Below, one piece after another: positions 18,694-26,446 of a stretch of 64,000 nucleotides of DNA. The notes under the pieces are model-generated. The model was not told the DNA's origin. It saw nothing but the letters and a program-made list of their open reading frames with translations, and did no database searches. Within the stretch, counting starts at the first letter, position 1, and each line of letters begins with the position of its first letter. The stretch lies in the NCBI RefSeq assembly GCF_011762225.1, contig NZ_JAASQI010000002.1, positions 1 to 64,000 on the forward strand, in the 5' to 3' direction. This DNA comes from Pseudochelatococcus lubricantis (GTDB taxonomy: Bacteria; Pseudomonadota; Alphaproteobacteria; Rhizobiales; Beijerinckiaceae). Made by a program: the position numbers and the translations under genes.

Positions 18694-19848
18694 ATGAACG
18701 GACCGTTGACCGGGGTGAGGATCGTCGAGATGGTCGGCCTCGGGCCGGGGCCGTTCGCCGCGATGATGCTGGCGGACATGGGTGCGGACGTGATCCGCAT
18801 CCATCCGAAGAACGCGCGCCCGGCGCTGTCGTTCCTCAATGGACCCTACGACCTGCTGGCGCGCGGGCGGCCCTCCATCGCCATCGATGCGAAGTCGGAG
18901 GCGGGGCGGGAGGCGCTGTTCGCCTTGATCGGAGGGGCTGATGCGCTGATCGAGGGCTTTCGCCCGGGCGTCATGGAGCGCCTCGGGCTGGGGCCGGATG
19001 TGGTGCTCGCGCACAACCCGCGCCTCGTCTACGGCCGCATGACGGGCTGGGGACAGACGGGCAGGCTCGCGAAAACGGCCGGGCATGACATCAACTATCT
19101 GGCGCTCACCGGCGCGCTCAACGCCATCGGCGCGCAGGGCGGGCCGCCCGCCATCCCGCTCAATCTCGTGGCCGATCTGGGCGGCGGCGGCATGTATCTC
19201 GCCTTCGGCGTCGTCTGCGCGCTGCTGGAGGCGCGCGGGTCCGGCCAGGGGCAGGTCGTGGATGCGGCCATGGTCGACGGTGTGGCGGCCCTTTCCGCCA
19301 TGATCTTCGGCATGCGCCAGGCCGGGCTGTGGAGCGGCGGGCGCGGCGAGAACCAGCTTGACGGCGGCGCGCATTATTACGGCGTCTACGAATGCGCGGA
19401 CGGGAAGTGGCTCAGTATCGGCGCTATCGAGCCGCAGTTCTATGCGAAGTTTCTGGAGCTGGCCGGGCTGAGGATCGAAGACTTCGCCGAGCAGGATAAC
19501 CAGGAGCTGTGGCCCGTCTACCGCGAGAAGATCGCCGCCTGCATCCGCGAGAAGACGCGGGACGAATGGGCGGCGATCTACGACGGCACGGATTGCTGCG
19601 TGGCGCCGGTGCTGGACTGGGAAGAGGCGCCTGCGTATCCCCATTACAGGGACCGCGAAACTTTCGTTGAAATTGAAGGGGTTACGCAGCCCGCGCCCGC
19701 GCCGCGCTTCAGCCGGACGCCGGGCAGGGTGTCCGGCCCTCCGTCCCGCCCGGTGGACGGCGCGGGACCGGAGGGGGAAGAGCTTCTCAGGCGATGGGGC
19801 GTGCCGGAAGAGCGGATCGCGGCGCTGCGTGAAAACGCGGGCGCCTGA
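18694..19848 (+). CDS. CaiB/BaiF family CoA transferase, alpha-methylacyl-CoA racemase-like
   Basis: This is a 384-residue family III CoA-transferase fold protein that most resembles alpha-methylacyl-CoA racemase. The N-terminus [26 protein letters not shown] is typical. The segment [15 protein letters not shown] near residue 130 carries the histidine-aspartate pair used by the racemase for C2 proton exchange. GAGGAG precedes ATG 18694, 10 bp after the acyl-CoA dehydrogenase. A racemase would let the operon use both epimers of 2-methylacyl-CoAs, which fits the branched-chain reading. A CoA-transferase role cannot be excluded from sequence alone. Confidence 0.88.
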   Translation: MNGPLTGVRIVEMVGLGPGPFAAMMLADMGADVIRIHPKNARPALSFLNGPYDLLARGRPSIAIDAKSEAGREALFALIGGADALIEGFRPGVMERLGLGPDVVLAHNPRLVYGRMTGWGQTGRLAKTAGHDINYLALTGALNAIGAQGGPPAIPLNLVADLGGGGMYLAFGVVCALLEARGSGQGQVVDAAMVDGVAALSAMIFGMRQAGLWSGGRGENQLDGGAHYYGVYECADGKWLSIGAIEPQFYAKFLELAGLRIEDFAEQDNQELWPVYREKIAACIREKTRDEWAAIYDGTDCCVAPVLDWEEAPAYPHYRDRETFVEIEGVTQPAPAPRFSRTPGRVSGPPSRPVDGAGPEGEELLRRWGVPEERIAALRENAGA

Positions 19849-19875
19849 CGCCCCGGCGGCCATCGCAAAAAATTT

Positions 19876-19923
19876 GCCGGCGAAGCCTCCCGCTCAGAGA
19901 AAGTTCGCCGGCTTTTCTTTTTA
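19876..19923. terminator. Terminator between the converging operons
   Basis: A 9-bp stem (gccggcgaa and ttcgccggc) around a 19-base loop is followed on the plus strand by ttttcttttt, 27 bp past the racemase-like gene. The minus-strand operon ends at 19921. Its transcripts meet an A-rich run on the near side and aaaaaattt on the far side, so it may work in both directions. Confidence 0.75.
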
Positions 19924-21165
19924 CTTGTAGTCGCGCTCGTCAGCGATCACCTTGCCGTCGCCCGGCAGCTCGCCGGGCGCAACGATCTCGACCGTTCCGC
20001 GCACCTTGGTGATGTTCTGCAGCGTCGCCGCCAGCGCGGCGATCAGCGCCTTCGCTTCGGCCGGGTTGGTGACGGGCGATTCGGCGCGCAGCGTCATGTG
20101 GTCGGCCTCGTCGGCGCGGGTGACGACGAGGCGCAGCCGGCCGAGTTCCGGATGCACGCGGCCGACCTCGGCGATCTGCTCGGGGCGAATGAACATGCCC
20201 TTGACCTTGGTCGTCTGGTCCGCCCGCCCGAGCCAGCCCCGGATGCGCTGGCCGGTGCGCCCGCAAGGGCTGATGCCGGGCAGGATGGCGGAGAGGTCGC
20301 CCAGCGCGAGGCGGATGATCGGATGCAGCGGGTCGAGCGCCGTCACCAGCACCTCGCCGATCTCGCCTTCCGGAACCGGGTCTCCGGTGCCGGGGCGCAC
20401 GATCTCGACGATCAGCCCCTCGTTGACGATCAGCCCCTCGCGGGCGGAGGTCTCATAGGCGACGACGCCGCATTCGGCGGTGGCATAGGCCTGATAGGCC
20501 TCGACGCCGCGCTCTGCGATCTCCTTCTGCAGCGATGGCGGGAAGGCCGCGCCCGACACCACTGCCTTGCGGATGGAGGAAATGTCCGCGCCCTTGTCGC
20601 GGGCGGTATCGAGCAGGATCTTCAGGAAGTCCGGCGTGCCGGTGTAGCCGGCGGGGCGATAGGCCTCGATGAGCTGGAGCTGGGCCTCGGTGTTGCCCGG
20701 CCCGGCCGGGATCACCGGGCAATCGAGCGCGTTCGCGCCGGAGTCGAAGATGAAGCCGCCGGGTGTGAGATGGTAGGAGAAGGTGTTGAGCACGATCTCA
20801 CCCTCGCGGAAGCCCGCCGCATAGAGGGCGCGCGCTGCCCGCCAGGCGTCGCGGCCGTTGACCTCCGGCTCGAAGATCGGGCCGGGGGAAGCGAACAGGC
20901 GGCTGTAGACCGGCGAAGGCGGCGCGAGCAGGCCGCCGAAGGGCGGGTTCGCGGCATGGAGGGACGGCAGGTTGGACTTGCGCAGCACCGGCAGGCGGGC
21001 GAGCGCCGCGCGGTCCCTGATCTCGGTCGAATCGATGCCCGCGAGCCGCTCGGCCCAGGCAGGCAGTTCCCGCGCCGCGTCGAGCACGGCGGGAAGGTTG
21101 GCGAATAGATCGGCTTCCCGCTCCGCGGGATCGCGGGTCTCGATCTGGTGATTGAAGGCGGTCAT
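19921..21165 (-). CDS. PaaK-like AMP-binding protein with altered ATP loop
   Basis: This is a 414-residue protein of the phenylacetate-CoA ligase-like (PaaK) group in the ANL superfamily. Recognisable parts are TGTPDFLKILLDTARDKG, the aromatic/glutamate motif YATAECGVVAYE near residue 235, and the C-terminal hinge GRADQTTKVKGMFIRPEQI near residue 325. Where PaaK has the serine/threonine-glycine ATP loop, this protein has YSRLFASPGPIFEPE near residue 87, so ATP use may differ. GGAGAAACGGC precedes the ATG. It is the last gene of the Liv-type transporter operon. It may activate or bind the transported acid; its activity is not established by sequence. Confidence 0.82.
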   Translation of the reverse strand: MTAFNHQIETRDPAEREADLFANLPAVLDAARELPAWAERLAGIDSTEIRDRAALARLPVLRKSNLPSLHAANPPFGGLLAPPSPVYSRLFASPGPIFEPEVNGRDAWRAARALYAAGFREGEIVLNTFSYHLTPGGFIFDSGANALDCPVIPAGPGNTEAQLQLIEAYRPAGYTGTPDFLKILLDTARDKGADISSIRKAVVSGAAFPPSLQKEIAERGVEAYQAYATAECGVVAYETSAREGLIVNEGLIVEIVRPGTGDPVPEGEIGEVLVTALDPLHPIIRLALGDLSAILPGISPCGRTGQRIRGWLGRADQTTKVKGMFIRPEQIAEVGRVHPELGRLRLVVTRADEADHMTLRAESPVTNPAEAKALIAALAATLQNITKVRGTVEIVAPGELPGDGKVIADERDYK

Positions 21166-21237
21166 GCCGTTTCTCCGGTTTTTTTGAACACGGGATTTTC
21201 CGGGAGTCGGCGCCCGATGGCGCCGGCGGTCGCTTGC

Positions 21238-22083
21238 TCAGGAAAGCCAGCGCTTCCTGCGCTTGTAACTTTTCACCTCGCGGAAGGATTTGCGGTCGCC
21301 GCCGCCGACGCCGAGATAGAACTCCTTCACGTCCTCGTTCTCGCGCAGCGCCGCCGCCTCGCCATCCATGACGATGCGGCCCGTCTCCATGATGTAGCCA
21401 TAGGTGGCGTAGCGCAGAGCGATGTTGGTGTTCTGCTCGGCGAGGAGGAAGGAAACGCCTTCCTTCGTGTTAAGCTCGCGCACGATCTCGAAGATTTCCT
21501 CCACCACCTGCGGCGCCAGGCCCATGGAAGGTTCGTCGAGCAGGATCATGGAAGGCTTCGACATCATGGCGCGGCCGATGGCGCACATCTGCTGCTCGCC
21601 GCCCGATGTGTAGCCGGCCTGTGAGTTCTTGCGCTGGCGCAGGCGGGGAAAGTAGTCGTAGACCTTCTCCATGTCGCGCTTCACGGCGGCCCAGCCGTCT
21701 CGGCGGGTGAAGGCGCCGGTGAGCAGGTTTTCCTCGATGGACAGATGGCCGAAGCAGTGGCGGCCCTCCATCACCTGAATGCAGCCGCGCCGCACCAGCT
21801 CGTTGGGCGACAGCTGGTCGACACGGTCGTCCTTGAACTGGATGGAGCCCTTGGTGACCTCGCCGCGTTCGGCATGAAGCAGGTTCGAGATGGCCTTGAG
21901 CGTTGTCGTCTTGCCCGCGCCATTCGCGCCGAGCAACGCCACGATGCCGCCCTTGGGCACGGTCAGCGACACGCCCTTGAGCACGAGGATGACGTGGTCG
22001 TAGATGACCTCGATGTTGTTCACCGACAGGATGCCGTCGCCTGCCGGCTCCGGCGCGGGGATGCTTGCGGGATTGAGGCTCAT
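21238..22083 (-). CDS. livF: Branched-chain-type ABC transporter ATP-binding protein LivF
   Basis: This is a 281-residue ATPase of a hydrophobic-amino-acid-type (HAAT) importer. Walker A GANGAGKTT is near residue 52, the signature region SGGEQQMCAIGRAMM near 170, and Walker B LLDEPSMGLAPQVVEEIF near 190. The C-terminus has an extra basic tail (FREVKSYKRRKRWLS). It works with LivG, LivH, LivM and the binding protein encoded upstream. A strong hairpin at 22097-22123 separates it from the binding-protein gene. HAAT systems also carry urea, amides and aromatic or fatty acids, so the substrate need not be an amino acid. Confidence 0.92.
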   Translation of the reverse strand: MSLNPASIPAPEPAGDGILSVNNIEVIYDHVILVLKGVSLTVPKGGIVALLGANGAGKTTTLKAISNLLHAERGEVTKGSIQFKDDRVDQLSPNELVRRGCIQVMEGRHCFGHLSIEENLLTGAFTRRDGWAAVKRDMEKVYDYFPRLRQRKNSQAGYTSGGEQQMCAIGRAMMSKPSMILLDEPSMGLAPQVVEEIFEIVRELNTKEGVSFLLAEQNTNIALRYATYGYIMETGRIVMDGEAAALRENEDVKEFYLGVGGGDRKSFREVKSYKRRKRWLS

Positions 22084-22096
22084 TGAAAAACCCTCC

Positions 22097-22123
22097 GTCC
22101 CTCTCCCGCAAAGGGAGAGGGAC
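22097..22123 (-). promoter_or_regulatory. Intercistronic hairpin after the binding-protein gene
   Basis: A perfect 11-bp inverted repeat (gtccctctccc and its complement, 5-base loop) lies between the binding-protein stop (22138) and the livF start (22083). It has no immediate T-run, so it probably stabilises the upstream mRNA or lowers expression of downstream genes rather than ending transcription. Confidence 0.7.
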
Positions 22124-22137
22124 CTGCAAAGAGACGG

Positions 22138-23475
22138 TTACGCAGGCGCGTCGCAGGCTTCCGTGCGCTTCGGCCAGCCGGAGTTCTTTTCTGCGTATTC
22201 CTTGGCGGCGGCCTTGAGCAGCGGCTCGACGCGGTCGTGCAGCGGCTCGACGAGATCGGTCGCGCGCACCCACTTTTCGCCGTCCCACTCCTGCAGGAAG
22301 GTTGCCTTGTGGCCGTTGTGGTCGGTGCAGGAGAGCTTCAGCGGCTCGGCGAAGCCTTCGAGGCCGAGTTCCTTCAGGCGCTCGGGGGTGATGTTGATGG
22401 CTTCGAGACCGCGGCGCACGTCCTCGCCCGTGACCACCTTCTTGCCGGTGATCTTCTGGGCGTTGGCGATGCCCTCCGCGATCAGCAGCGAGTTGTAGAC
22501 GCCGCGGTTGTAGAGCACGTCGCCGACCTTGTTCTTGTCGGTCTTGCTCTTGCCGGCGTCGACGAGGTGCTTCTTGATGTCATCGAGGGCGGGGAAGTTG
22601 GCGCCCACGCCATGCCAGTTCAGCGTCTTGAAGCCCTTGGCGCCGGGGCCTGCGGAGCGCACGTCATCCTCGCCCGGCCACCAGATCGAGACGAACTTGT
22701 CCATGGGATAGTTGATCTTGACGGCTTCCTTCACGGCGGTGGGGTTGAGCGCCCCCCAGCCGAACAGCACCATGTAGTCCGGCTTGTCGCGACGCACGCT
22801 GAGCCACTGCGAGGACTGGTTCTGGATGTTGTCGGCGGGCACCGGGTAGAGCTTGAGATCGAAGCCGATTTCCTTCGACAGCGATTCCAGCAGCGGAATG
22901 GGCTCCTTGCCGAAGCCGGCGTCGAGGTAGATGTAGCCGATCTTCTTGCCCTTCAGCTTTTCGAGCCCGCCTTCCTGGGAGCCGATGTAGGACAGGATCA
23001 TGGAAGCGCCGTCCCAGTAGGTGTTCGGCGGGTTGAAGATCCACGGGAACGTCTGGCCGTCGGCGGAGGCGGAGAGGCCGTAGGCCATCGACAGCACCGG
23101 CACCTTGTCGACGCCGGCCTTGGGGATGAGCGACAGCGTCGTGCCCGTGGACCACGGATTGACCACGACCGGCCCCTTGCCCTTGACGGCTTCGTAGCAC
23201 TCCACGCCCTTCTTGGCGTCGTAGCCGGTCTCGCACTCCTCGACGCGCAGCTTGACGCCGCCGATGCCGCCGTCGCGCTCGTTCAGCAGCCGCAGGTAGT
23301 CGTGCATGCCGTTGGCGATCGGAATGCCGGACCCCGAGAACGGGCCGGTGCGGTAGGTGAACAGCGGCACGTAGATCTCATCCTCGGCGCGCGCCTGCGT
23401 GGGCGCGAAGGCGCTGAGGGCGGTGGTGGCGGCGAGAACGGCGGTCAAGGCCAAGGTCTTGTATGTTCCGGACAT
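22138..23475 (-). CDS. HAAT-type ABC transporter substrate-binding protein
   Basis: This is a 445-residue periplasmic binding protein of the branched-chain amino acid type. The start at 23475 follows GGGAGAG and opens a clear signal peptide (MSGTYKTLALTAVLAATTAL, cleavage near ARA-EDEI). The mature protein begins VPLFTYRTGPFSGSG and has the two-lobed periplasmic-binding pattern (GIGGVKLRVEECETGYDAK, KIGYIYLDAGFGKEP). Two cysteines lie about 10 residues apart in EECETGYDAKKGVECYEA, perhaps a disulphide. It is longer than classic LivK (about 370), as in subgroups tied to aromatic or acyl substrates. It belongs with livGHMF. Confidence 0.92.
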   Translation of the reverse strand: MSGTYKTLALTAVLAATTALSAFAPTQARAEDEIYVPLFTYRTGPFSGSGIPIANGMHDYLRLLNERDGGIGGVKLRVEECETGYDAKKGVECYEAVKGKGPVVVNPWSTGTTLSLIPKAGVDKVPVLSMAYGLSASADGQTFPWIFNPPNTYWDGASMILSYIGSQEGGLEKLKGKKIGYIYLDAGFGKEPIPLLESLSKEIGFDLKLYPVPADNIQNQSSQWLSVRRDKPDYMVLFGWGALNPTAVKEAVKINYPMDKFVSIWWPGEDDVRSAGPGAKGFKTLNWHGVGANFPALDDIKKHLVDAGKSKTDKNKVGDVLYNRGVYNSLLIAEGIANAQKITGKKVVTGEDVRRGLEAINITPERLKELGLEGFAEPLKLSCTDHNGHKATFLQEWDGEKWVRATDLVEPLHDRVEPLLKAAAKEYAEKNSGWPKRTEACDAPA

Positions 23476-23525
23476 TTTTCTCTCCCTAGGATGAAGCCTT
23501 GCTGGCTCCTTTATCTGGCGCGTTC

Positions 23526-24602
23526 TCAGTAGGGGAACGGCCACGTTCTCAGTTTCTGCTTGGCCGTCTGCCACAGTCGGGCAAGGCCATGCGGCTCCAC
23601 GATCAGGAAGGCGATGATGAGGGCGCCGATGATCATGTAGTTGAGGTGTTCGATTGTTGCCGCGCCGACCGAAAAGCCGAGGCTTTGCGGCAGGTAGCGC
23701 AGCACGATGGGCAGGATGAAGATGAACGCGGCCCCCATGAAAGAGCCGATCAGGCTGCCAAGGCCGCCGATGATGACCATGAACAGGATCAGGAACGACA
23801 GGTTGATGGAGAAGGCGTCCGGCTCCGCAGAGCCGAGGTAGAGGAACACCATCAGCGCCCCGGCAACGCCGGCGTAGAAGGACGAGACGGCGAAGGCGAG
23901 CAGCTTCGTCGGCAGCAGCCTGATGCCCATCAGTTCGGCGGCGATGTCCATGTCGCGCACAGCCATCCACATGCGTCCGACACGGCCGTGCACGAGGTGG
24001 GCGGCGACGAGCGTCAGCAGTGCCACGACGGACAGCACCACGAGATAGCGCACCTCCGGCGCGGCGTTGGGGCCGGTGATGGCGATGCCGAACAGCGTGC
24101 GCGTGGGCACCTCGATGGCGCCGGAGATGTTATGGTTCGTCAGCCACGGGATGCGCACGAAGCACCATTGCAGGAAGAACTGCGCCGCGAGCGTGGTGAC
24201 GGCCAGATAGAAGCCCTTGATGCGCAGGCTCGGCAGGCCGAAGATGACGCCCACCCCCGCCGAGAAAAAGCCCGAGACGAGGAGCCAGACGATGATGTTC
24301 ACCTGCGGGAAGACGGTGGTGAGCTTGTAGCAGGCGAAGGCGCCGACGCCCATGAAGCCTGCATTGCCGAGCGACAGCAGCCCGGTGTAACCGGTGAGCA
24401 GGTTGAGCCCGATGGCGGCGAGCGCGAAGACGAGGAAGGGGATCATCACCGCATTGATGAAGAAGCTGCCGCCCAGCAGCGGCACGCCGACGAAGGCGGC
24501 GGCGATGATGACGGCGACGCCGATCTTGTCCTGAAGGATCGGAAAGATCGCCATGTCGTCGGCGTAGTTGGTCTTGAACTGGCCGGCCTCACGGTAGAAC
24601 AT
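23526..24602 (-). CDS. livM: HAAT-type ABC transporter permease LivM
   Basis: This is a 358-residue inner-membrane permease with about nine or ten hydrophobic segments. It has the LivM family motif GLNLLTGYTGLLSLGNAGFMGVGAFACY near residues 65-95 and the cytoplasmic coupling region RDMDIAAELMGIRLLPTKLLAFAVSSFYAGVAGAL near 215-250. GGGAGG precedes the ATG. It sits 12 bp after livH. The N-terminus (MFYREAGQFKTNYADDMAIF) is a hydrophilic extension common in this HAAT subgroup. Partner of LivH in the membrane channel. Confidence 0.92.
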   Translation of the reverse strand: MFYREAGQFKTNYADDMAIFPILQDKIGVAVIIAAAFVGVPLLGGSFFINAVMIPFLVFALAAIGLNLLTGYTGLLSLGNAGFMGVGAFACYKLTTVFPQVNIIVWLLVSGFFSAGVGVIFGLPSLRIKGFYLAVTTLAAQFFLQWCFVRIPWLTNHNISGAIEVPTRTLFGIAITGPNAAPEVRYLVVLSVVALLTLVAAHLVHGRVGRMWMAVRDMDIAAELMGIRLLPTKLLAFAVSSFYAGVAGALMVFLYLGSAEPDAFSINLSFLILFMVIIGGLGSLIGSFMGAAFIFILPIVLRYLPQSLGFSVGAATIEHLNYMIIGALIIAFLIVEPHGLARLWQTAKQKLRTWPFPY

Positions 24603-24614
24603 GTCGGGCCTCCC

Positions 24615-25571
24615 TCAGATACGTTCGATGATCTTGTCGCCGAACAGGCCCTGCGGCCGGAACAGCAGGAAGACAAGGGCGATGAAATAGGCGAGCCAGC
24701 TCTCGATGCCGCCGCCGACGAGCGGGCCCCAGTAGAACTCGCCGAGCTTCTCGCCGATGCCGATGATGAGGCCGCCGACGATGGCGCCCGGCACGGAGGT
24801 GAAGCCGCCGAGGATGAGCACCGGCAAGGCCTTGAGGCCGACGATCTGGAGGGCGAAGGACACGTCCGAGCGCGCGCCCCACATGATGCCCGTGGTCAGC
24901 GCCACGACGCCCGCGGTGAACCACACGATGACCCAGATCTGGTTGAGGGAGATGCCGACCGACAGCGCGGCCTTGTGGCTGTCCGCCACCGCGCGCAGCG
25001 CCCGGCCGATGCGCGTCTTCTGGAAGAAGACGGCAAGCCCGGCCACCATGATCGAGGCGATGAGGGCGGCCGCGATGTCGAGCTTCTGCAGCGAGACGAA
25101 GCCGCCGAGCATCTCGATATCGACCGAGCCCGTGGGCAGGTAGAGTTCCTGCGTGATCATGGATTTCGGATTGCCGCCGAACACGAGTTCGCCGAGCCCG
25201 ATCAGAAAATAGGTCAGGCCGAAGGTGGCCATGAACAGGATGATGTCTGGCTGGTTCACGAGCGGGCGCAGCATCACGCGCTCCACGCCGACGGCGAGCA
25301 GATACATCACGCCGACGGTGAGCACCAGGGCGAGGAGGGCGGGCACGCCGATCTCGAACAGGCCGACGAGCGTCAGCGCCGCGAACACGACCATGATGCC
25401 CTGGGCGAAGTTGAACACGCCAGACGCCTTGAAGATCAGCACGAAGCCGAGCGCGATCAGTGCGTAGAGCACGCCGGAGACGAGGCCTTCCCAGAGGGTC
25501 TGCACCAGCAGATCGGGCGCGCCGGCCATCTGCACGAAGGGATCGAGGAAGATGTTGTACAGAATTTCCAT
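24615..25571 (-). CDS. livH: HAAT-type ABC transporter permease LivH
   Basis: This is a 318-residue inner-membrane permease with about eight hydrophobic segments. The motif GLVSGVLYALIALGFVLIFKASGVFNFAQG near residues 30-60 is the LivH signature. The coupling loop TRIGRALRAVADSHKAALSVGI lies near residue 190. GGAGGAGGCC precedes the ATG. It is 10 bp after livG and 12 bp before livM, consistent with one operon. It forms the transmembrane pore with LivM. Confidence 0.93.
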   Translation of the reverse strand: MEILYNIFLDPFVQMAGAPDLLVQTLWEGLVSGVLYALIALGFVLIFKASGVFNFAQGIMVVFAALTLVGLFEIGVPALLALVLTVGVMYLLAVGVERVMLRPLVNQPDIILFMATFGLTYFLIGLGELVFGGNPKSMITQELYLPTGSVDIEMLGGFVSLQKLDIAAALIASIMVAGLAVFFQKTRIGRALRAVADSHKAALSVGISLNQIWVIVWFTAGVVALTTGIMWGARSDVSFALQIVGLKALPVLILGGFTSVPGAIVGGLIIGIGEKLGEFYWGPLVGGGIESWLAYFIALVFLLFRPQGLFGDKIIERI

Positions 25572-25581
25572 GGCCTCCTCC

Positions 25582-26436
25582 TCAATGGGCCACGCCGAGA
25601 TAGGCGTCGATGACCTTGCTGTCGTTCTTGACCTCGTCGGGCACGCCGTCGGCGATCTTGCGGCCGTATTCCAGCACCACGATGCGGTCCGAGAGGTCCA
25701 TGACGACGCCGATGTCGTGCTCGATGAGCGCGATGGTGGTGCCGAACTGGTTGTTGACGTCGAGGATGAAGCGGCACATGTCCTCCTTCTCCTCCAGGTT
25801 CATGCCGGCCATCGGCTCGTCGAGCAGCAGCAGCTCCGGCTCCATGGCGAGGGCGCGGCCAAGTTCGACGCGCTTCTGCAGGCCGTAGGGCAGGCGGCCG
25901 ACCGGCGTCTTGCGGATCGCCTCGATCTCAAGGAAGTCGATGATTTCCTCGACGAACTTGCGGTGTTCGATTTCCTCGCGGAAGGCGGGGCCGTGGCGCA
26001 GCACCTGCCAGAAGAAGCCTCGATGCATCTTCAGCGTGCGCCCGGTCATGATGTTGTCGAGCGTCGACATGCCCTTGAACAGCGCCACGTTCTGGAAGGT
26101 GCGGGCGATGCCCTGGCTCGCGGCGACGGACGGACGCATGCGGTTGCGCGTCGCGCCCTTGAAGGTGATGCGGCCTTCCTGCGGGTTGTAGAAGCCGTTG
26201 ATGACGTTGAGCATCGATGTCTTGCCGGCGCCATTCGGCCCGATGATGGCGCGGATTTCGCCCTTGCGGATGTCGAAGGAGACGTCTGTGATGGCTTTGA
26301 CGCCGCCGAAGCGCAGGGAGACGTTCTCGACGCTGAGCAGGATGTCGCCCTTGTGTATCGCGCCGGCTCCCCCGCCCGCGCCGCCCCAGTTAGGCGTCCC
26401 CATGCTCGCGGCTCCCGTGATGTCTGGCGTTCTCAT
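25582..26436 (-). CDS. livG: HAAT-type ABC transporter ATP-binding protein LivG
   Basis: This is a 284-residue ATPase with Walker A GPNGAGKTS at residues 66-74. Its LivG-type degenerate signature is LPYGLQKRVELGRALA, with Walker B LLLLDEPMAGMNLEEKED near residue 205 and the H-loop in TIALIEHDIGVVMDLSD. An N-terminal extension of about 28 residues, rich in glycine and alanine, precedes the domain; a later start inside it is possible. GAGGGGGGAAAC precedes the ATG. It pairs with LivF. The gene lies 10 bp after the AMP-dependent ligase gene. Confidence 0.92.
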   Translation of the reverse strand: MRTPDITGAASMGTPNWGGAGGGAGAIHKGDILLSVENVSLRFGGVKAITDVSFDIRKGEIRAIIGPNGAGKTSMLNVINGFYNPQEGRITFKGATRNRMRPSVAASQGIARTFQNVALFKGMSTLDNIMTGRTLKMHRGFFWQVLRHGPAFREEIEHRKFVEEIIDFLEIEAIRKTPVGRLPYGLQKRVELGRALAMEPELLLLDEPMAGMNLEEKEDMCRFILDVNNQFGTTIALIEHDIGVVMDLSDRIVVLEYGRKIADGVPDEVKNDSKVIDAYLGVAH

Positions 26437-26446
26437 GTTTCCCCCC

